Shown piece after piece: positions 28,261 to 37,113 of a stretch of 63,811 nucleotides of DNA. Numbering within the stretch: position 1 is the first letter of the stretch; every line of letters starts with the position of its first letter. Under the pieces are notes generated by a model. The model was not told the DNA's origin. It ran no database searches and saw only the letters and a program-made list of their open reading frames with translations. The DNA is from Bryobacteraceae bacterium CoA2 C42 (GTDB lineage: Bacteria > Acidobacteriota > Terriglobia > Bryobacterales > Bryobacteraceae). Both the position numbers and the translations under genes were made by a program. Location of the stretch: NCBI GenBank assembly GCA_019931245.1, contig JAINDL010000022.1, positions 1 through 63,811 of the forward strand, given 5' to 3'.

Positions 28261-31200
28261 ATGCAAAAGCTCGCTGAAGTCTGCGTTGCCCGCCCCGTTT
28301 TCGCCGTCATGCTCATCCTGGCCATGGTGGTCGTCGGCGGGGTCTCCTACGCCAAACTCGGCATCGACCGCTTTCCCGATGTCGACATGCCGATCATCTC
28401 GGTGCGCACGCTCCTGCCCGGCGCCTCGCCGGAAGAGATCGAAAGCACGGTCACCCGCTTCATCGAAGACTCGGTATCGACCGTCGAAGGCATCGACAAT
28501 ATCCGGTCCACCTCCACCGAATCGATCTCGATTGTCACCATCACCTTCAATCTCAATCGCAACATCGACCTCGCCGCCCAGGACGTCCGCGACGCCATCG
28601 CCGGCATCATCGTCCAACTGCCGCGCGACGCCAAGCCGCCGCTGATCAAGAAGCTCGATACCGATGCCTCCCCGGTGATGACGCTCGTGCTCAGCGGCGA
28701 AAAGACGCCGCGCGAACTGTACGAAACGGCCGAACGCGAAATTAAGGACTCGATTGAGAGCGTGGGCGGTGTCGGCCAGGTCCAACTCGTTGGCGGGCAG
28801 AAGCGCGCCATCAACATCTGGGTCGATGCCGACCGCCTGGCGGCCTACAAGATCCCGATTCTCAACGTCCGCAACGCGGTCGCCCGGCAGAACTCCGACA
28901 TTCCGGGCGGCCGCGTCGATGAAGGCGCCCGCGAACTGGTCCTGCGCACCCTCGGCCGCTTCCCGGACCCGAAGACCTTCAACGAACTCGTCGTCGCCAC
29001 CATCGGCAACTCCCCCGTCCGAATCCGCGACATCGGCTATGCCGAGGATGGCCACAAGGAGCAGCGCACCGCCGCCCGCTTCAACGGCCGCCCCGCCGTC
29101 GCGCTCGAAGTCCGCCGCCAGTCCGGCGCCAATACGATCGAGGTGGTCAACAACGTCAAGGCTCGCCTGGCGCGCGTGACCCAACTGCTGCCCCCCGGCG
29201 TGCAACTGGAGATCCTGCAGGATCAGTCCCGCTACATCGAGGCGGCCTTCCACGAAGTGCTGCTGCATCTCATTCTGGGTTCGATTCTGGCTTCGCTCGT
29301 CGTCTTTCTCTTCATGAAGGATTGGCGGGCGACGGTTATCGGCGCTGTCGCCATTCCAGCCTCCATCATCGCCACCTTCGGCGCCATGCGCGCGCTGAAC
29401 TTCACGCTCAACAACATCACCATGTTGGCGCTCGTGCTCATGGTCGGGGTGGTGATTGACGACGCGATCGTGGTGCTTGAAAACATCTTCCGCTTTGTCG
29501 ACGAGAAAAAGATGCATCCCATGGAGGCCGCCGTGAAGGCCACCAAGGATATCGGCCTCGCCGTCATGGCCACCACGCTCAGCCTGGTCGTGGTCTTTCT
29601 GCCCGTGTCGTTCATGTCGTCCATCTCGGGCCGCTTTCTGTACTCGTTTGGCGTGACGGCCACGGTGGCGATCCTCGTTTCGCTGGTCGTGAGCTTCAGC
29701 CTGACGCCCATGATGTGCTCCCGCATGCTGCGGCCCGGGGAAGCGCAGCATGCCACCAGCAAGGGCTTTTATGGCATGATCGAGCGCTTGTACATGCGGG
29801 CTCTCGGCTGGTCCATGCGCCATCGGCTGGCCATCAGCGCGCTCGGCCTGCTGACCATCTGCAGCATGGTGCCGCTGTTCCGGCTCGTCCGTCAGGAGTA
29901 CCTGCCCACCAACGTCGACGAGAGCGAAATCGAAGTCAGCATCAATACGCCCGAAGGCACCAGCCTGCAGTCGATGGAGGCCGTGCTCGACCGTGCCTAC
30001 CAAGACCTCAAACCCATGCCGGGCATCAAACACGTCGTCGCCGTGGTGGGCTCCGGCTACCTGCAGTCGGTCAACAGCGGCCGCATCTACGTGCAGCTCG
30101 AGCCGATTGAAAATCGCGTCTTTTCCCTCTCCCGCCTGTGGCAGAAGACGCTCGCCGGCAAGCCCGCCGAGGCGTTCGAGGGGATCTACTCGCAGCGCGA
30201 TGTCATGGCCGCCATCCGCGCCAAGCTCAAACAGATTCCCGATATCCGCACCCGCGTTGGCAATATTCAATCGCTCAATCAGGGCTCGGCGCCCTACGAC
30301 ATCGACTTTGTCATCCGCGGCCCTGAACTGACCGAACTCAATGCCTACTCCGAGCGCCTCCGCAAAACGGCGCTCACCATTCCCGGCCTCACCGACATCG
30401 ACACCACGCTCCGCATGAACAAGCCCGAACTGCGCGTGGTCATCGACCGCAACCGCGCCGCCGACCTCGGCGTCGACGCGGCCGACATCGCCAGTTCGCT
30501 CCGCCTCATGGTCGGCGGCGATGACGAAGTCTCCCGCTTCCGCGACGACAAACTCGCCGAAGAGTACGACGTAGAAGTCCGGCTCAAGGACCAGGATCGC
30601 AACTCGATGGCGACGGTCTCGAAGCTCTACGTGCCATCGAACAAATCGCGTATTGGCCTGGTGCGGCTCGACAACGTCGTGGAACTGAAAGAGGCGATGT
30701 CGGCCTACCGTATCGAAGGCCTCGACCGGCAGCGGCAGGTGGGCATCCGCGCCAACGTCCTGCCCGGCTTCGGCCTCGGTGACCGCCTGCCCGAAATGTT
30801 CAAGGCCGCCGCGGCGATGAACATGCCCGCCACTTACTCCACCACCATCGTCGGCCGCGGCCGCGAGTTCGAGCGGACCCTCAATGAGTTTCTGCTCGCC
30901 TTCGCGCTCTCGGTGGTCTTCATGTACATGATCCTCGCCTCGCAGTTTGAAAGTCTGCTCCATCCGGTGACCATCCTGTTGAGCCTGCCGCTGGCCGTAC
31001 CGTTTGGCTTCCTTTCGCTCTGGTTCTTCGGCGAGACGCTGAATCTGTACTCCGCGCTCGGCATTCTCGTGTTGTTCGGCGTCGTCAAGAAGAACAGCAT
31101 TCTGCAGATCGACCACACCAACAACCTGCGCCGCGAAGGTCTGCCCCGGCTTGAAGCCATCCTGCAGGCGAATAAAGACCGTCTGCGGCCCATCCTGATG

Positions 31201-31431
31201 ACCACAATCACGCTGGTGGCCGGCATGATGCCGCTCGCGCTTGGCGCCGGCCCCGGGGCCGAAGAGCGCCGCTCCATCGCCATCATCGTCATCGGCGGCC
31301 AGAGCCTCTCGCTGCTGCTGACCCTGATTCTCACGCCCGTCGTCTACAGCCTGCTCGATGACGCCGGCGTGTGGCTGACGCAGCGCCGCGGCGCTGCCCC
31401 GAATCCCGCGCCCGCTACCTCGGGCGATTAA
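28261..31431 (+). CDS. RND family efflux transporter permease (HAE1-type)
   Basis: The 1056-residue inner-membrane pump has the RND layout: an N-terminal helix, a large periplasmic loop, a helix bundle containing the proton-relay pair Asp400-Asp401 in GVVIDDAIVVLENIFR, a second loop and a C-terminal bundle ending LLLTLILTPVVYSLLDD. It belongs to the hydrophobe/multidrug AcrB-MexB branch rather than the metal CusA branch, because the CusA methionine signature is not apparent. It begins right at the adaptor's stop codon, so the two are translated together. Substrate range cannot be read from the sequence. Confidence 0.95.
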   Translation: MQKLAEVCVARPVFAVMLILAMVVVGGVSYAKLGIDRFPDVDMPIISVRTLLPGASPEEIESTVTRFIEDSVSTVEGIDNIRSTSTESISIVTITFNLNRNIDLAAQDVRDAIAGIIVQLPRDAKPPLIKKLDTDASPVMTLVLSGEKTPRELYETAEREIKDSIESVGGVGQVQLVGGQKRAINIWVDADRLAAYKIPILNVRNAVARQNSDIPGGRVDEGARELVLRTLGRFPDPKTFNELVVATIGNSPVRIRDIGYAEDGHKEQRTAARFNGRPAVALEVRRQSGANTIEVVNNVKARLARVTQLLPPGVQLEILQDQSRYIEAAFHEVLLHLILGSILASLVVFLFMKDWRATVIGAVAIPASIIATFGAMRALNFTLNNITMLALVLMVGVVIDDAIVVLENIFRFVDEKKMHPMEAAVKATKDIGLAVMATTLSLVVVFLPVSFMSSISGRFLYSFGVTATVAILVSLVVSFSLTPMMCSRMLRPGEAQHATSKGFYGMIERLYMRALGWSMRHRLAISALGLLTICSMVPLFRLVRQEYLPTNVDESEIEVSINTPEGTSLQSMEAVLDRAYQDLKPMPGIKHVVAVVGSGYLQSVNSGRIYVQLEPIENRVFSLSRLWQKTLAGKPAEAFEGIYSQRDVMAAIRAKLKQIPDIRTRVGNIQSLNQGSAPYDIDFVIRGPELTELNAYSERLRKTALTIPGLTDIDTTLRMNKPELRVVIDRNRAADLGVDAADIASSLRLMVGGDDEVSRFRDDKLAEEYDVEVRLKDQDRNSMATVSKLYVPSNKSRIGLVRLDNVVELKEAMSAYRIEGLDRQRQVGIRANVLPGFGLGDRLPEMFKAAAAMNMPATYSTTIVGRGREFERTLNEFLLAFALSVVFMYMILASQFESLLHPVTILLSLPLAVPFGFLSLWFFGETLNLYSALGILVLFGVVKKNSILQIDHTNNLRREGLPRLEAILQANKDRLRPILMTTITLVAGMMPLALGAGPGAEERRSIAIIVIGGQSLSLLLTLILTPVVYSLLDDAGVWLTQRRGAAPNPAPATSGD

Positions 31432-31453
31432 CCCGGCAGTAAACTGGAGTTGT

Positions 31454-34384
31454 ATGCGTACTCTGCTTCTTGCTTGCGCCTCTGTCTCCGTCCTTGCCGC
31501 CGTGGACTTCCAGCGCCAGGTGCGGCCGATCCTTTCCGATAACTGCTTCCAGTGCCACGGGCCCGATGCGAGCACCCGCATGGCCGGCCTGCGGCTCGAT
31601 CAGAAAGACGCCGTCCACGCCAAGCGGAGCGCCATTCTGGCCCGCATCACCGACGTGCGCCCGCAGCGCATCATGCCCCCGCCGCAGTCGCATAAGAAGC
31701 TCTCGCCCGAACAGGTCGCCACCCTCAAGACCTGGATCGAAGCCGGCGCCCCGTGGACCGCCCACTGGGCCTATGAAGCCCCGGTGCGGCCCGCCGCCAA
31801 CAGCATCGATGAACTCGTCCTCGCCAAGCTCCGCCCCCTCGGCCTCACCCCCGCCCCCGCAGCCGACAAACGCACCCTCGCCCGCCGCGCCGCGCTCGAC
31901 CTCACCGGCCTGCCGCCGGAACCCGCCGTCCTCGCGGCCTTCCTGAACGACTCCTCCGCCCAGGCCTACGAAAAGCTCCTCGACACGCTGCTGGCCTCCC
32001 CGCGCTACGGCGAGCACCGCGCCCGCTTCTGGCTCGACGCCGCCCGCTACGCCGACACCCACGGCATCCACGTCGACAACTACCGTGAAATGTGGCCCTA
32101 CCGCGATTGGGTCATCCAGGCCTTCAATCGCAACCTCAGCTTCGACCGCTTCACCACCGAACAACTCGCCGGCGATCTGCTGCCCAACCCCACGCTCGAA
32201 CAGCGCATCGCCACCGGCTTCCAGCGCTGCAACCCCACCACCAACGAAGCCGGCCTGATCGAGGACGAGTACGCCGAAATCTACGCCAAGGACCGCGCCG
32301 ATACCGTCGGCGCCGTCTGGCTCGGCATGACCGTCGGCTGCGCCGCCTGCCACGACCATAAATTCGACCCCATCACGCAGAAGGATTTCTACTCCCTCGG
32401 CGCCTTCTTCCGCAACACCACGCAGAACGTGATGGACGACAACATCCCCGATACGCCCCCCGTTCTCGTCGTCCCCCGCGCCGAAGACCGCGCCCGCTGG
32501 GAGCAGGTCTCCGCCCGCCGGGCCGCCCTCAACGCCGAACTCCAACGCCGCCGCCTGAACCCGGACCCGCGCTTTGACCGCTGGCTTCGTTCCGCAAAAA
32601 AGACGATCGCCGCTCACCCGCTACCCACCAAAGACCAACTCTACGCCCTGCCGGCCCGGCTCCCCATCGCCACCGAGGGCCAGCCCGTGCCGAAGGCCCC
32701 GAAGCTGCTCGCCGACCAGCCCTTCACCATCGCCGTCTCCTTCTACTTCCCCAAGACCGAGCAGCCCTACGTCATCGCCTCGCAGCAGGACGCCGCCGAC
32801 AAGGGCCGCGGCTGGTATATCGACGTGGCCAGCCGGGTCTCGGCCTTCCGCCTGGTTGGCGATGAGGGCCGGAATATTGAGATTCGCGCCGGCCACCTGA
32901 ACCAACTGGTCTATGGCACCTGGAACCACATCGTTGTCAGCTACGACGGCTCCCGCCATCAGTCCGGCCTCAGCTTCTATCTCAACGGCCGCGCCATTCC
33001 CACCCAGGGCGGCGGCAACCAGAACGTCGAACTCCCGGGCCGCATCGATTCGGCCGCTCCCCTCATCCTCGGCAAGGCGCTGCCGGGCGGTGAGATCGCC
33101 GACTTCCGCATCTTCAAGCGCGTCGCCAGCGAAACGGAAGCCCGTCTGCTGGCTGACTGGGCCACCCTGCGCCGCAGCGAAGACCGCGAAGCGCTGCGGA
33201 CTTACTACCTCTTCCACCGCGACCCGGCCTATCAGAAACTGGCCGCCGAACAGGCCCAGCTTCAGCTTGAAGCCAAGGCCATCGCCCGCCGCGGCGCCGT
33301 CACCCACGTCATGCAGGAGCGCGAAGGCCAGATGCCGTTCGCGCACGTGCTCTACCGCGGCGCTTATGACCAGAAGCGCGACCGCGTCGAAGCCAATACC
33401 CCCAGCGTCCTTCCGCCCATGCCCGCCGGCCTGCCCCGCAACCGCCTCGGCCTCGCCCAGTGGCTGGTTAGCCAGGACAACCCGCTCACCGCCCGCGTCG
33501 CCGTCAACCGCATGTGGCAGGAGCTATTCGGCGATGGCCTTGTCCGTACCGCCGAAGACTTCGGCAGCCAGGGCCAGCCGCCCGTCAACCAGGAGTTGCT
33601 CGACTGGCTCGCCATCGACTTCCGCGACAACGGCTGGGACATGAAGCGTTTCTATAAGCAGGTGATGCTCTCGGCCACCTACCGCCAGGCGGCCCTCCAC
33701 ACGCCCGATAAGCTCGCCAAAGATCCCGAAAACCGTCTGCTCAGCCGCGGCCCCCGTTTCCGCATGGACGGCGAGATGATCCGCGACTACGCTCTCGCCT
33801 CAAGCGGCCTGCTGTCGCCCCAACTCGGCGGCCCCAGCGTGAAGCCCTACCAGCCCGCCGGCGTCTGGGAGACCGTCGCCATGAACGGCTCGAACACTCG
33901 CTTCTACAAGCCCGACTCCGGCGACAAACTCTACCGCCGCTCCGTCTACTGGTTCTGGAAGCGCAGCGCCCCGCCGGCCAGCCTGGATATCTTCAACGCC
34001 CCGACGCGCGAAGCCTGCACGGTCCGCCGCGAACGCACCAACACCCCGCTCCAGGCCCTCGTCACGATGAACGACACCCAGTTCGTCGAAGCCGCCCGCG
34101 TGCTCGGCCAGCGCGCCTATCACGCCGGCGCGGAGTTCGACCCCCGCGCCGACTTCCTGGCCGCGGCGGTGCTGCAGCGGCCGCTGGCCGATCCCGAACG
34201 GCAGATCGCCCGGCAGGCCTATCAGGACTATCTCCGCTACTACGACTCGAACCCCGCCGATGCGAAGAAACTTCTGGCCGCCGGCGAAGCGCCCGTCGAT
34301 GCGAAGGTCGCACCGGCCGAAGGAGCCGCGCTGACCATGCTCGCCAATCAGCTATTGAATCTGGACGAAGTGCTCAACAAGTAA
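31454..34384 (+). CDS. DUF1549/DUF1553 cytochrome c protein with internal LamG domain
   Basis: The 976-residue exported protein starts with a signal peptide and a PSCyt1-type heme motif CFQCH at residues 31-35 (ILSDNCFQCHGPDA). DUF1549 follows (LARRAALDLTGLPPEPAVLAAFL, ARFWLDAARYADTHG, and CAACHDHKFDPI around residue 295). A LamG/concanavalin-like jelly roll occupies about residues 415-555 (PFTIAVSFYFPKTEQPY, YGTWNHIVVSYDG). DUF1553 ends it (GLAQWLVSQDNPLTARVAVNRMWQELFGDGLV, YRQAALHTPDKLAKDPENRLL). The family is typical of Planctomycetes and Acidobacteria and thought to couple glycan binding to redox chemistry. RBS TGGAG precedes the ATG. Confidence 0.93.
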   Translation: MRTLLLACASVSVLAAVDFQRQVRPILSDNCFQCHGPDASTRMAGLRLDQKDAVHAKRSAILARITDVRPQRIMPPPQSHKKLSPEQVATLKTWIEAGAPWTAHWAYEAPVRPAANSIDELVLAKLRPLGLTPAPAADKRTLARRAALDLTGLPPEPAVLAAFLNDSSAQAYEKLLDTLLASPRYGEHRARFWLDAARYADTHGIHVDNYREMWPYRDWVIQAFNRNLSFDRFTTEQLAGDLLPNPTLEQRIATGFQRCNPTTNEAGLIEDEYAEIYAKDRADTVGAVWLGMTVGCAACHDHKFDPITQKDFYSLGAFFRNTTQNVMDDNIPDTPPVLVVPRAEDRARWEQVSARRAALNAELQRRRLNPDPRFDRWLRSAKKTIAAHPLPTKDQLYALPARLPIATEGQPVPKAPKLLADQPFTIAVSFYFPKTEQPYVIASQQDAADKGRGWYIDVASRVSAFRLVGDEGRNIEIRAGHLNQLVYGTWNHIVVSYDGSRHQSGLSFYLNGRAIPTQGGGNQNVELPGRIDSAAPLILGKALPGGEIADFRIFKRVASETEARLLADWATLRRSEDREALRTYYLFHRDPAYQKLAAEQAQLQLEAKAIARRGAVTHVMQEREGQMPFAHVLYRGAYDQKRDRVEANTPSVLPPMPAGLPRNRLGLAQWLVSQDNPLTARVAVNRMWQELFGDGLVRTAEDFGSQGQPPVNQELLDWLAIDFRDNGWDMKRFYKQVMLSATYRQAALHTPDKLAKDPENRLLSRGPRFRMDGEMIRDYALASSGLLSPQLGGPSVKPYQPAGVWETVAMNGSNTRFYKPDSGDKLYRRSVYWFWKRSAPPASLDIFNAPTREACTVRRERTNTPLQALVTMNDTQFVEAARVLGQRAYHAGAEFDPRADFLAAAVLQRPLADPERQIARQAYQDYLRYYDSNPADAKKLLAAGEAPVDAKVAPAEGAALTMLANQLLNLDEVLNK

Positions 34385-34396
34385 GTCAGCTCCCGC

Positions 34397-35038
34397 TTAG
34401 GGTACCCAGATCGCATAGACGAGGTAGCAGGCCAGCGTACCGCCCACCAGGGTCCACAGCCCCGCTACCCGATTGCGCTGCAGATACCACAGCAGCACCA
34501 GGCCGCTTGCCGACACCAGCACCATCAGCCCGGCGGAGACGTCCAGCAGAAGGCTCCAGGCCGGGCCCGTGTCGCGGCCCTTGTGCAGGTCGTTGAGTAC
34601 TGCGGCCAGCCCCATGCGCGTCTCGGTCACCTCGTAGCGGCCGGTCGCCCGGTCCATCACGACATCGGCCGTGTAGCCCGGCCCCTTGAACGAGACCGCC
34701 GCCTGGCCCTCCTCGGCGCGGAACTCGCTGAGGCCGGTCTTGATCCCGTGGTTCCCCCGCAGATGTTCCACAATTTCGAGCTTCGCCAACTCGCCCTTCG
34801 TCCACGCCGTGGGGACCTGCCCGCGGAACTGCGCCGTCCGCTCCGCGTCCGCGAACCAGTCGGCGTGGTTTAAGGTCAGCCCGGTGACCGAAAAGAACAG
34901 CAGCAGCGACAAGCTCACCATCGAGCCGTAGATATGCAGCCAGCGCGCTGCCGTTGCTGTGCGCCGCCGCCATGCGCCGCGGGCCGGCTCAGCGCGTAGC
35001 TTTTCGGTATTCCAGGTTTGCTGCGGCGATTTCGACAT
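34397..35038 (-). CDS. PepSY-associated membrane protein
   Basis: The 213-residue membrane protein has a conserved N-terminal WLHIYGSMVSLSLLLFFSVTGLTLNH segment, a periplasmic PepSY-like region (KLEIVEHLRGNHGIKTGLSEFRAEEGQAAVSFKGPGYTADVVMDRATGRYEVTETRMGLAAVLNDLHKG) and C-terminal helices. PepSY transmembrane proteins of this type occur in flavin-linked ferric reductase and extracellular electron transfer modules. Its first 50 bases overlap the 3' end of the DUF2271 frame, so translation is coupled. It is the last gene of the EF-hand/ApbE/DUF2271 operon. Confidence 0.87.
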   Translation of the reverse strand: MSKSPQQTWNTEKLRAEPARGAWRRRTATAARWLHIYGSMVSLSLLLFFSVTGLTLNHADWFADAERTAQFRGQVPTAWTKGELAKLEIVEHLRGNHGIKTGLSEFRAEEGQAAVSFKGPGYTADVVMDRATGRYEVTETRMGLAAVLNDLHKGRDTGPAWSLLLDVSAGLMVLVSASGLVLLWYLQRNRVAGLWTLVGGTLACYLVYAIWVP

Positions 35039-35564
35039 TGCCTTTGAGCGGCACGGACTGCGCCGTACCGTTGAACTCCATTTCCTGACGGATCAGTTGA
35101 TAGGTGCCATGCTCCCGCGCGGCTTCCATGCAGACGGCATACCGCCCCGGCTTCACCGGCTTGCCCTGACTATCCCTGCCGTCCCACTTCACGGTGCACT
35201 TGCCCGGCGCCCGCGTTGCGCTCGCCACCGTGGCGGAGATCTCGGTCCCCTCGGCCATGGCCCGCAGGCGGTCGCCCCGGTACCAGGATCGCAGGTCCGG
35301 CCACCAGCGCGACTTCTCCACCAAGAACGCCAGCGTCCGCAGCGGAAACCGGTCTTTGTCTTCGATCCACACGGCGTCTTCGATCCACACGGCGTCTTCG
35401 ATCCACACGGCCACGTAGGGCCGGCGGTAGCGTTGCCCGTCGACGCGGGCGATTTCGAACTCCACGACCAACTCCATGGCGTTCGGCGGCGGCGTCTGCG
35501 CCAGCGCGCCCCAACCCCGGCTCACTACCGGCCGCCCGTTGGCGGCGATCAGCAGATACTCCAC
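34989..35564 (-). CDS. DUF2271 domain, C-terminal half of an ApbE-DUF2271 fusion split by a frameshift
   Basis: This frame opens with GTG at 35564, but its first residues (VEYLLIAANGRPVVSRGWGAL) continue the ApbE fold from the upstream frame, so it is probably not an independent gene. The rest is DUF2271: MELVVEFEIARVDGQRYRRPYVAVWIED ... KCTVKWDGRDSQGKPVKPGRYAVCMEAAREHG. ApbE-DUF2271 fusions with a PepSY partner are known from other bacteria. One G in a run of five G on the minus strand (35564-35568) shifts the frame. The segment VWIEDA is present three times because of an 18-bp repeat. Confidence 0.7.
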   Translation of the reverse strand: MEYLLIAANGRPVVSRGWGALAQTPPPNAMELVVEFEIARVDGQRYRRPYVAVWIEDAVWIEDAVWIEDKDRFPLRTLAFLVEKSRWWPDLRSWYRGDRLRAMAEGTEISATVASATRAPGKCTVKWDGRDSQGKPVKPGRYAVCMEAAREHGTYQLIRQEMEFNGTAQSVPLKGNVEIAAANLEYRKATR

Positions 35565-36429
35565 CCCCGGGCACGCTGTCGGCCAGCCGCTGCCCTTCGG
35601 CCGGCTCCATCACGGCCAGCGCCGTGGCCAGCGCGCCGGCCGTCACCGCCTCGGGCGCCGTTACCGTGGCGCTGCGAACGGCGGTGGCCGGCATCGCCGT
35701 CCGCGGGTCGAGCAGGTGCGAGTACCACTGCCCGCCGATCGTGTAGCCTCGCCGGTAGTCGCCGCTCGTGGCCATGGCCCGATCCTGCACGGTCACCTGC
35801 GCCGCCGTCCCCTCTCCGGGACTCCGCACATCGATACGCGGCCGCAGAGCGCCGCGCACGGCCAGGTCGCCGCCCAGGTTGAGCAACGCGCCCCGCACCG
35901 GTCCGGCCATCGCCGCGTCCAGAGCCCGGTCGATGACATAGCCCTTCGCCAGGCTGGCGAAGACCTGCGGCGTCGATCCCAGCCGCGTCGCCACGCGCCC
36001 TTCCAGCTGCCAATGACGCCGGGCGATCGCGGCCACCACCGCCGCCCGTTGCCCGGCGTCCGGCGCCCGGCTCGCGCCCTCCCACGGCACGATCGCCGCC
36101 CCTACGGCCGGGTCCACCGCGCCGCCCGTCCGTTCGCGCCAGGTGTCGAAAGCCCCCAGCACGGCCGCCAGATCGGCGGAGACCTCGGTGGCTTCGTTTC
36201 GTCGCTGGAGAAACCGGCTCGCTTCCGAATCCGGGTCCCACGTGCTCAGCACCCCGCGCAGCCGTTCGATTTCGTCCAGCACCATCTCCTCGGCCAGTTC
36301 GGCATCGGCTGCGGAGTCCGCGGCAAACTGCAGGTCGAGCGAAGTGCCCAATACACTCTCGTGCCCGAAGGCGAACACCGGCTCCCCGCGTCCGCCCAGG
36401 CTGGCTAACAGCAACTGCCGCCGCGTCAC
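35170..36429 (-). CDS. apbE: FAD:protein FMN transferase ApbE, frameshifted at its end
   Basis: The ApbE domain runs from the start (MTRRQLLLASLGG, Tat-like) to about residue 288. Motifs are LGTSLDLQF, GAVDPAVGAAIVPWEG, LAKGYVIDRALDAA, LLNLGGDLAVRG and the nucleotide-binding YSHLLDPRTAMPA. ApbE covalently attaches FMN to Thr residues of exported proteins. After ADSVPG the frame changes at a G-run and the ~100-residue tail (GGVSADRRQRAAGS...) is out-of-frame translation of the DUF2271 region. Intact, the fusion would span 34989-36429. The stop/start overlap (ATGA) with the EF-hand gene shows an operon. Sequencing error, programmed frameshift and true inactivation remain possible. Confidence 0.85.
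   Translation of the reverse strand: MTRRQLLLASLGGRGEPVFAFGHESVLGTSLDLQFAADSAADAELAEEMVLDEIERLRGVLSTWDPDSEASRFLQRRNEATEVSADLAAVLGAFDTWRERTGGAVDPAVGAAIVPWEGASRAPDAGQRAAVVAAIARRHWQLEGRVATRLGSTPQVFASLAKGYVIDRALDAAMAGPVRGALLNLGGDLAVRGALRPRIDVRSPGEGTAAQVTVQDRAMATSGDYRRGYTIGGQWYSHLLDPRTAMPATAVRSATVTAPEAVTAGALATALAVMEPAEGQRLADSVPGGGVSADRRQRAAGSEPGLGRAGADAAAERHGVGRGVRNRPRRRATLPPALRGRVDRRRRVDRRRRVDRRQRPVSAADAGVLGGEVALVAGPAILVPGRPPAGHGRGDRDLRHGGERNAGAGQVHREVGRQG
35358..35411. repeat. 18-bp in-frame tandem repeat, three copies (VWIEDA)
   Basis: GTCTTCGATCCACACGGC occurs perfectly three times at 35358-35375, 35376-35393 and 35394-35411, inside the DUF2271 coding region. In the DUF2271 frame it adds VWIED units, so the repeat expands the protein without changing its frame. 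Confidence 0.95.
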
Positions 36430-37058
36430 GGACGGCGTTCCCTTTCGCCCCGGCGGCCAAACGCCGGACGGATCTCTTCGCGCGTCAGTTTCCCATCGCC
36501 GTCTTTATCGAGCTTGGCGATCTGCGCCGCGGCGCCCTGGATCTCCGCCGCCGACAGCGTGCCGTCCTGATTGGTATCGACGGCGGCGAGGACGGGGTCC
36601 ATCCGCATTCTGCCGCCGCGTGGCCCGCCTTCACCCCGTGGCCGGCCTTCACCCCGTGGCCCGCCTTCGCCCCGCGGCGGCGCCGCTGCCGTCAGCTCCT
36701 CCTTCGTCAGAAAGCCATCGCCATTCTTGTCCGCCCGCGCCATCAAGCCCTGCATCCGCTCGGGCAACTCCGCCGCGCTCAGCTTCCCGTCGCCGTCTTT
36801 ATCGAACGACAGCATCCGGGCAACCCTGTCGTCGTCACCGCCGCCCGGGGGCGGGCCCGGCGGGCGCAGCTCCTCGGGCGACACCTTGCCATCGCCGTTC
36901 TTATCCAATTTCGCCAAAGCGGCCGGAGCCTTCTGCCATTCCGCCGCGCTAATCTCGCCGTCCTGGTCGGTGTCCAGCATTGCCAGCGCGGGCCCGCCAC
37001 GGCGCGGTTGGGCGAGCAGCAGCGTGCTCAGTGCGAAGAGTAAAGTGAGGTGTTTCAT
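36426..37058 (-). CDS. Exported EF-hand protein
   Basis: The 210-residue protein has a signal peptide (MKHLTLLFALSTLLLAQ) and six EF-hand loops: DTDQDGEISAAE, DKNGDGKVSPEE, DKDGDGKLSAAE, DKNGDGFLTKEE, DTNQDGTLSAAE and DKDGDGKLTREE. Each has the DxDxDG calcium-binding pattern. A Gly/Arg/Pro-rich linker between the fourth and fifth loops (RGEGGPRGEGRPRGEGG) is an 18-bp repeat. Such small EF-hand proteins are common in Acidobacteria and Planctomycetes. Here the gene overlaps the ApbE start by 4 bp, so it is probably the first gene of the ApbE-DUF2271-PepSY operon and may serve as a calcium sensor or structural subunit. Confidence 0.92.
   Translation of the reverse strand: MKHLTLLFALSTLLLAQPRRGGPALAMLDTDQDGEISAAEWQKAPAALAKLDKNGDGKVSPEELRPPGPPPGGGDDDRVARMLSFDKDGDGKLSAAELPERMQGLMARADKNGDGFLTKEELTAAAPPRGEGGPRGEGRPRGEGGPRGGRMRMDPVLAAVDTNQDGTLSAAEIQGAAAQIAKLDKDGDGKLTREEIRPAFGRRGERERRP
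36620..36673. repeat. 18-bp imperfect tandem repeat in the EF-hand gene linker
   Basis: Units at 36620-36637, 36638-36655 and 36656-36673 follow GTGGCC(C/G)GCCTTC(A/G)CCCC. They encode the RGEGGP-type linker between EF-hands. Confidence 0.85.
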
Positions 37059-37113
37059 GCTCTCTTTAACCCCACTCGCGCCACGCCTACTCGGTCAATC
37101 GGGTTAAGGAGTG

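Noticed and set aside
27106-31581. 1491-codon open frame on the minus strand
   Set aside because: It is the antisense of the RND adaptor and pump genes; its composition (GAD, HRR, DE-rich) is typical of antisense of high-G+C coding DNA, and no family motif is present.
31415-32617. 400-codon open frame on the minus strand
   Set aside because: It is antisense to the DUF1549/DUF1553 cytochrome gene; Gly/Val-rich low complexity, no recognisable domain.
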